DNA of 64,000 nucleotides. It comes from Thereva unica. Taxonomy: Eukaryota; Arthropoda; Insecta; Diptera; Therevidae. The stretch lies in contig OX465284.1 of the NCBI GenBank assembly GCA_949987705.1, positions 116,913,052 to 116,977,051 on the forward strand, read 5' to 3'. Position numbers and translations under genes: made by a program. The notes under the pieces are model-generated. The model saw only the letters and a program-made list of their open reading frames with translations, did not search any database and had not been told where the DNA came from. Shown here piece by piece: positions 58,430-64,000 of this stretch (the stretch's first letter is position 1; every line of letters begins with the position of its first letter).

Positions 58430-58640
58430 CGCCATTTGTCACTTCAAGCGCCAACCATGACCAGGCCCATAAACGAAGCTGGGAAGTGGGTTGGAGGAGA
58501 TTGATACCAGATCATTCATAAATATTAGCAAAAGAGCGGGTGATAGAATTGAACACTGGTGGAAACTGGTAGAAGAATATGGGGTTACGATTGGATCTCG
58601 GAAGTCGTACCGCTTGTCCTCTAGCATATGGTTGAATGGT
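58430..58640 (-). mobile_element. LINE family J reverse transcriptase fragment
   Basis: The minus strand reads FHQCSILSPALLLIFMNDLV and SISSNPLPSFVYGPGH. This is the V-P-Q-G-S-x-L-S-P-x-L-F-L-x-F-I-N-D-L block followed by S-N-P-x-x-S-F-A-D-D. The catalytic ADD is replaced by unrelated residues and the PQG is mutated. The wording of the SILSPAL block is close to that in the J copy at 12920-12950, so I assign it tentatively to that family. Confidence 0.6.
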
Positions 58641-60308
58641 TAATATTCCCTAAGATTTCTGTAGGACGAAAATGTCCAATTACATAATCATTGTCCTTTT
58701 TTTGAAATTCAACTGAAGTCTCTTAAACGTCTCTTACCAATTGTCCTTAAAACCTTTTCCCCAGAACTGACCAACGTCTCTCGGCGCAACAAAACAACCG
58801 AAAACGAAATCTTAAATTTCCTTCCTTTAACAAATCCTCCGCCATTCATTAGTTTTTGTGCCCCCGCTCTCGCAGTAAATAAAATAGCATTCAAAGCTCC
58901 TTAATCTTCCTTTTTATATTGTCTAGAGGGCCAGTGACAGGACTAAGGAAGGCCATTGATAATGTCACGACATTTATTTTGATTACTTCCGACATTCATT
59001 TCTATTTGCTCGTTTTTATCGCATCATTCTGCTGAGCCTGGATAATCTGGAGGGAAATCCTTACAAATAGCCGCACAGGACGAGTGTTTATCAAGCCAGA
59101 TAAGATGTCAGCAGGTTACAATTGGAAATGTCACAATGAACGATGCTAGTACAATGCGGACCTAGCGCGGAGAGTCCTTCCTAATAAAACACAAAACAAA
59201 CAAAATTTTTAGGTTTGAAATTTTTTGGTCGAAGGATTTCGTCCAAAATTTGACTGAAAAATGTACAAGGAAACAATCTAGGACCTAGGCTGCGCCTCCC
59301 ATCTTCATTCCCGGCCAGGAATCTCTCTGTTAATCGCATCCATTCAGAGGTTTTGTGGCACGCAACCCTTTAATTGAGCTTTTGTACGCCTTGGCCATCG
59401 GGATCTAGTGGGAGGGTTGCAAGGGTGCTCGGTGCGGAAGACGGGGGCTGAGCTACTAAGCGAATAAATTTCCCAGAAGGGAGCATGAATAGAGCCGTTA
59501 AAGGTAATTTGGTGCAGCGTCCTGGAAATTGGGAGATAAAGGGCTCGTACCCAGGTAGAGGCGAGCTCCGGATTTATAAAGGACGAAATGATTACGTGAC
59601 ACTTTAAATTGTTTTGTGCAAATGTTTAGCTTTAGGTTTTAATTAGACCTTAACAAATTTTTCCCAGTATTTATTACACTCAGTTAACACGAATATTTTG
59701 CGGATGGTCCCAGTTTTTTATTATGGTGATTGTTTATAGCGCATATTATTGGGAGGTTGCGGGTGCTGGTTTTGGTGCTTGGTTGATTGGTTTAAGTTTT
59801 TGTAATAAGGACCTTAGGATTAGGAAATGATCAGATGACGTTTCTGACCGCCTTTCTAATACCATCCCTTACTTCTTTTCGATCTTCAAAAAAGGCCTGT
59901 ACATGTAACCGCAAGGATGGGACGCTATGATCATGTTGTCCTGAGTCATAAGGGCTTCATAAGCAATGAAAGAGCGCATGACTTGTGCAGACGAGGTTCT
60001 GATACTGCATTCAACGATCTGGAACGGGCTATTGGGGTACCTTCTAGTTTCGTGGAGATCGCCCAATACGATTAGACTCACGATCAGAATATATCGACCG
60101 GTGGAAGTCTAAAACTACTACAATCATGGCCGACTCCAAACGTTTTATTGCTATTCGTTTAGTAAAGGTTCGGAAGGAAAAGTGTTGGCACACTGGTTAA
60201 CTTGCTTACTTACTGCCTCCCGTATTATCACCTATGGAGGATCGGAGTGGTAAAGAATGAAAAATATAGGGTTCACATCGAGAACCATGAGCCTGTCCTT
60301 CATGTACC
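58641..60308. other. No recognisable gene (58641-60308)
   Basis: 59280-59560 is balanced, single-copy-looking DNA. The 70-codon minus ORF at 59869-60081 has no known domain. The remainder is AT-rich. Confidence 0.4.
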
Positions 60309-60316
60309 CTGTCAGT

Positions 60317-60924
60317 CAGGGCAGGCTTTAGGTATTTTGGGGTCCCGTGCGAGATATTGTTATGCGCCCTGAGCTTTTAAAAGACATTTGTCTTTAAAAA
60401 GACAGGAAGCCTAAGTTTTTATATGCCGAAATCATACAGTAACCCGAATAGTAATAAAGGGCTCACAACGGCCACACTTGGCCAAAAGATTTAAATGTCC
60501 GCAGGGCCGGCGCTTGAGTTTTAAGCGCCGGTGCAGTATGCCAGTATGCTCCTCATTTTTGAACGCGATGAAGGACAATGGGAAAATTGCGTCTCAGTCG
60601 GATTGCGCCCGGTGCAAGTGCCAATATGAAAACACCGCCCCATTTTAAGTGCAATGACCTTATCGCATTGGAGAAAGCGGAGAATATTTCGTCAAGCCGC
60701 GATTTTTTGAATGGGAAAAATGTTTACATATATAGCCGGTTTCAATCCCTCTTCTGTCACGATCCTATCAACCCAATCTAGGTAGGCCATTTTCATTTAA
60801 TTTCGAATAATCGCAATGCCTACCCGAGAAGAAGCTTCCTGGAGAGTGAACCTCCATCAAGCCCCCCTGTCCAATTGCGCCCGGTGCAAGTGCACCATTT
60901 GCACCTATGAAAGCGCCGCCCCTG
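60317..60924. mobile_element. Non-autonomous hAT element (608 bp) with perfect 8-bp target duplication
   Basis: The left end is CAGGGCAGGC at 60317 and the reverse complement of the right end is CAGGGGCGGC. The direct repeat CTGTCAGT flanks both ends (60309-60316 and 60925-60932), the 8-bp duplication diagnostic of hAT transposons. There is no transposase: the only ORF (60578-60781) is short and has no domain. The string TTGCGCCCGGTGCAAGTGC occurs near the right end (about 60879-60897) and internally (60602-60620). A CAGGGCCGGCGC block lies at about 60502. The element therefore carries an internal duplicate of its ends, or a nested relative. Confidence 0.9.
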
Positions 60925-60932
60925 CTGTCAGT

Positions 60933-63900
60933 GTTTCGCTATTCTCTCTCATGTGATACCACTGCCCACGGCTAGGAGGTTATGATTGCACTTCCATCAG
61001 TCCGAAATAGTTGCGGCACGCGCATGTTATGCTAGATTGATTCCCCTATCCCCGTGATGACTGACCACTTATATTTATTTTAAAGATATGAAAAAACATA
61101 ACTGTGAATACTTTGGACAGCAACAATATCGAGGATTTTCTCCTTTAACGGAGCACTAAGCACCTCTGAAATATCTACAACCATTCAAAAATCACTCTAA
61201 ATTGCCACACACAAAAATTTAAAACAAAAACCCCTAAATTTTGCTTATCTAGCCATATTTTCCCATAAACAGCATGAGTGGGGGTCCTGCATCCCCGTAA
61301 ATCGCTTTCACAGCAGCACAACCCGAATGAACTCTAAGGAACCCATTGAGGCAATCGGGAATTCCTTGCGAATCGCTTTATGGATTTCAACGTCGGAATC
61401 TCATGAAATTTTAAAATCGTTTTGCGATTCTCACATATTGTAGGGCTCCGAATGGCAGCCGGGAATACCTTATTACCCTTTCGCCACTTTCGGAAGGGTT
61501 CAGCTCAGCCATGGGGTATTGTTCTGTCGATATGCGCCTTGTTCTTCTTCCGAAATTGTTGTGGATTGGGATTACATGACGCGAAACGATTCCGTGAGGG
61601 AAATTTTAAACTACCGGTTGATCTCCATCCATGATACCTTTATTGCCTTAGTTTGAAGCTTTCTGGCATTTGGTTTATCCTTTTTTAGGCTTGTTTGGTT
61701 TATTGGTGTTTGTGGAAGATATTCACAAAGTTTATCTTTGGCCATTTATGCGGGGATTTTGTTGATAGTGATGTATTCGGAGTTTGTTGAAGTGGTAAAA
61801 GAGGGTGACAATTGCCGTTTTTGTGGAGGCAGATGTAAAATCAGCGAAGCATATTTTGCAGCATATGTTGACATTGGACATTTTAACGTATGAGGAACTG
61901 GAGGTGATTCACGGCCTATCACGAGAATGTCACCAAACCTAAATGAACGACACTAACACTCGGCCATCTGCTAATTAGGGAGCCTCTACTGAATGGTACT
62001 ACTGCAAGCACGGCAACCCTCACTCGGCGAGACGAACTTTTACAAGTAAAGTGATCGTTCTGATCAAGTGCACAACATTGAAAGGTGGACCCACTGTATT
62101 TTGTGGGAGTATAAACGCAAAACTAGGTTCACAAACTCCGAATTATTCCTCAAGCATACGGGCAAAGCAACAATAAAAGAAGATCAATGATCACCGGCGT
62201 TCCTACACAATGCCACGTACATGCGTGTTAAAACGATACAATTCACCAAATTACCATCTGTTCGAATTAACTTGAACTCAGCCCAAACCACCGCCATTTA
62301 GTTCAAACAATTTAATTTCCATGAACATTTCGTTGCTGCATCTCCAAAAGTGCATTACAGCCGCCTCCTCCCCTGCGGGGTATCCCCACAAAAGCGAATT
62401 ACCGCAGTGCATCTGGACGAAACATAAAGCGCATTCGGGGCTCAGCAACCAGCAGGCAGCAGCGCCAGCCCCGTCGGACTATGGATGATGATGCAAATGG
62501 GCCTTCGGAATCGAAAATAAACCCCTAAATGCCTGAAATCCTTGGCGATTAGTTTAATTGCATTTTGTGGCAGTTTTGGTGTCGATTTATTGGTGTAATT
62601 ACCTGCATTGCATTTGCGCTGAGCTGAAGGGCTTTGGTATGCGGAGCGCTCTCTTTCGATACGGCATGGAAGTTATTAGAAATTTATGTGCTCCTTTCCA
62701 TACATATGAATTGGTAACACTGGTGGCGATTACAGTCTAGACTTAAAAATAGCTTAATCCTTGCGGGGATACGTGTGGTCGTATTAAAATGAATTTTTGT
62801 TATTAAAATTGAACTCTTAATTTCTTTGAATCCTTGACTGAAACTTGCAACTCCCTTCGTACTCAATCCGCTTTGATTTATGATCGCGTATTGTTACACA
62901 CTAACTAGTGGTGTTCGCCCTTCGTTGCTTGGGGCTATCCATTGCTATGGGAAATATATGGACTTCCTTGATGTTGCTTCGTGAATAAGGATAATTTCTC
63001 TCGGTGGCCTCGTTATTGCGTTTAGTTTGCGTGTGAGCTGCCATTTGCTGGAGCAGTTTCCTTAGCCACAAGTGAGCTTAATTCTTCTCCGAAGCAACAA
63101 GATTAATGAACGGGCAGAGCTGAAATTATTTTGTTAAAAGGAAGGACGATGGTTGGCTTGTTTGTTGATAAGCAGAAAGGATAAATACACATGGATTTAG
63201 ACCCGACTTTTTTTAAGAAACAATGTTGCACCCACAATGTTGTTAGTTTAATTTATGTTGGTCATTTTCAACGGAGGTTATACATATATCACGACGTTTG
63301 AATGAAAGAAACCCTTCTTCTTAAATGGCGCTACATACTTTGTTGGACTGGGGCTCTTGAAGCCAGTCGTCTGTATGTTTTGCTAGGGACTCACTTGAAA
63401 TTTTTTTTCTGTTTTCAATCTCTCACCCAACCCCCTACCTGGACTGGTCCATGGAAATTTATATCTAATAGGACCATAATCAAGTTACATCTTAAGACAC
63501 TAGGTTAACAGGTTTGAATAGGGATAGTGTTAACCGTTGGTCTAGACTCTAACCACATCTCGGGCTAAGGACCGGCTTAGTTATAAGGCAGGCCTTCAGT
63601 GCGCTCCACCTTTAGCCGGCTTACAGTAGGTGATAGTAAATAACAAAAAACATTTTTAACTCACCAATTGGCCTGCGATCTCCGTACCCCTGGGAAAAGC
63701 TCACTGCATTGCTAGGTAGTCGGCTTGCCGGTTCCCATTTTTGTTGCTATGTCCGGAAACGATGACGATCGACGTAGTTCGTGGCACTTGTTTTCTTTCA
63801 TGACTCCTGCTGCTTCTATTGTTACTGTCCTCTGGACCTTTCTCGACTTTATGAATTATAGATCCTACTCCGCGCTAGCTACCACACCAACGATCCTTAT

Positions 63901-64000
63901 GCGAGGATTGGACATACGACGGCCGTGTACATTCACAGGACTATTCTTGGTTTGAGACCACACCTCATGCAGAAGCTATGCAGGTTTTCTTTCCCTTTCC
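60933..64000. other. No recognisable gene (60933-64000)
   Basis: 61300-61640 has a 70-codon ORF without domain. 62280-62560 is GC-richer, balanced and looks single-copy. 62340-62480 is rich in CAGC/GCAG strings. 63290-63960 has ORFs of 68 and 76 codons on the plus strand that I cannot assign and that may be old transposon sequence. Confidence 0.4.

Noticed and set aside
1..64000. CRISPR arrays, bacterial defence or toxin systems, prophage
   Set aside because: No regularly spaced repeats, no prokaryotic gene structure. Spliceosomal introns and animal retrotransposons show eukaryotic DNA.

Overview
This window is repeat-rich, AT-rich animal DNA, most likely from a fly (Diptera). The signs are spliceosomal introns of 62 and 66 bp, an arthropod-type Inr+DPE core promoter, and an insect-style load of LINEs, a mariner, a hAT element, foldback MITEs and 5S-derived SINEs. 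I see no operons, ribosome-binding sites or prokaryotic genes. I cannot fix the species from sequence alone.

I can support only one host protein-coding gene. It lies on the minus strand at 29234-29598 and has three exons. It encodes a 78-residue protein with a signal peptide, whose mature part is predicted to be 54 residues, acidic and cysteine-free. An Inr and DPE at the correct spacing lie about 46 bp upstream of its ATG. I do not recognise the family.

Layout: 1-640 is an RTE-like endonuclease remnant split by a ~250-bp MITE. 2.9-12.95 kb holds 5'-truncated copies of one LINE family (called J here) in unannotated DNA. 16364-16484 is a 121-bp foldback element with an ATTG target duplication. 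17.0-19.9 kb is a fairly young CR1/L2-like LINE on the minus strand; its ORF2 is broken by a 5-bp tandem duplication and its endonuclease by a deletion. 20.0-20.75 kb is a dispersed repeat (D). 22.58-22.87 kb is the C-terminal end of another LINE. 23.4 kb carries the first of four 5S-rRNA-derived SINEs (the others are near 43.5, 48.05 and 58.17 kb). 28.9-29.6 kb holds a plus-strand J copy tail-to-tail with the secreted-protein gene. 33.3-33.9 kb has a tandem repeat and a Gypsy integrase remnant. 37.7-38.3 kb is a decayed mariner. 49.6-50.3 kb has a long foldback element next to a ~120-bp tandem repeat. 53.99-54.26, 55.5-55.9 and 58.4-58.6 kb are LINE remnants. 60317-60924 is a non-autonomous hAT element with a perfect 8-bp target duplication.

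The rest is single-copy-looking non-coding DNA. Parts of it (about 20.8-22.3, 24.4-25.6, 40.6-42.6, 46.6-49.4, 56.3-57.0 and 62.3-62.6 kb) have balanced composition and homeodomain-type motifs. They look more like regulatory or intronic DNA than decayed transposons. No genes here visibly work together. The window reads as a gene-poor intergenic or long-intron region shaped by several waves of mobile elements.
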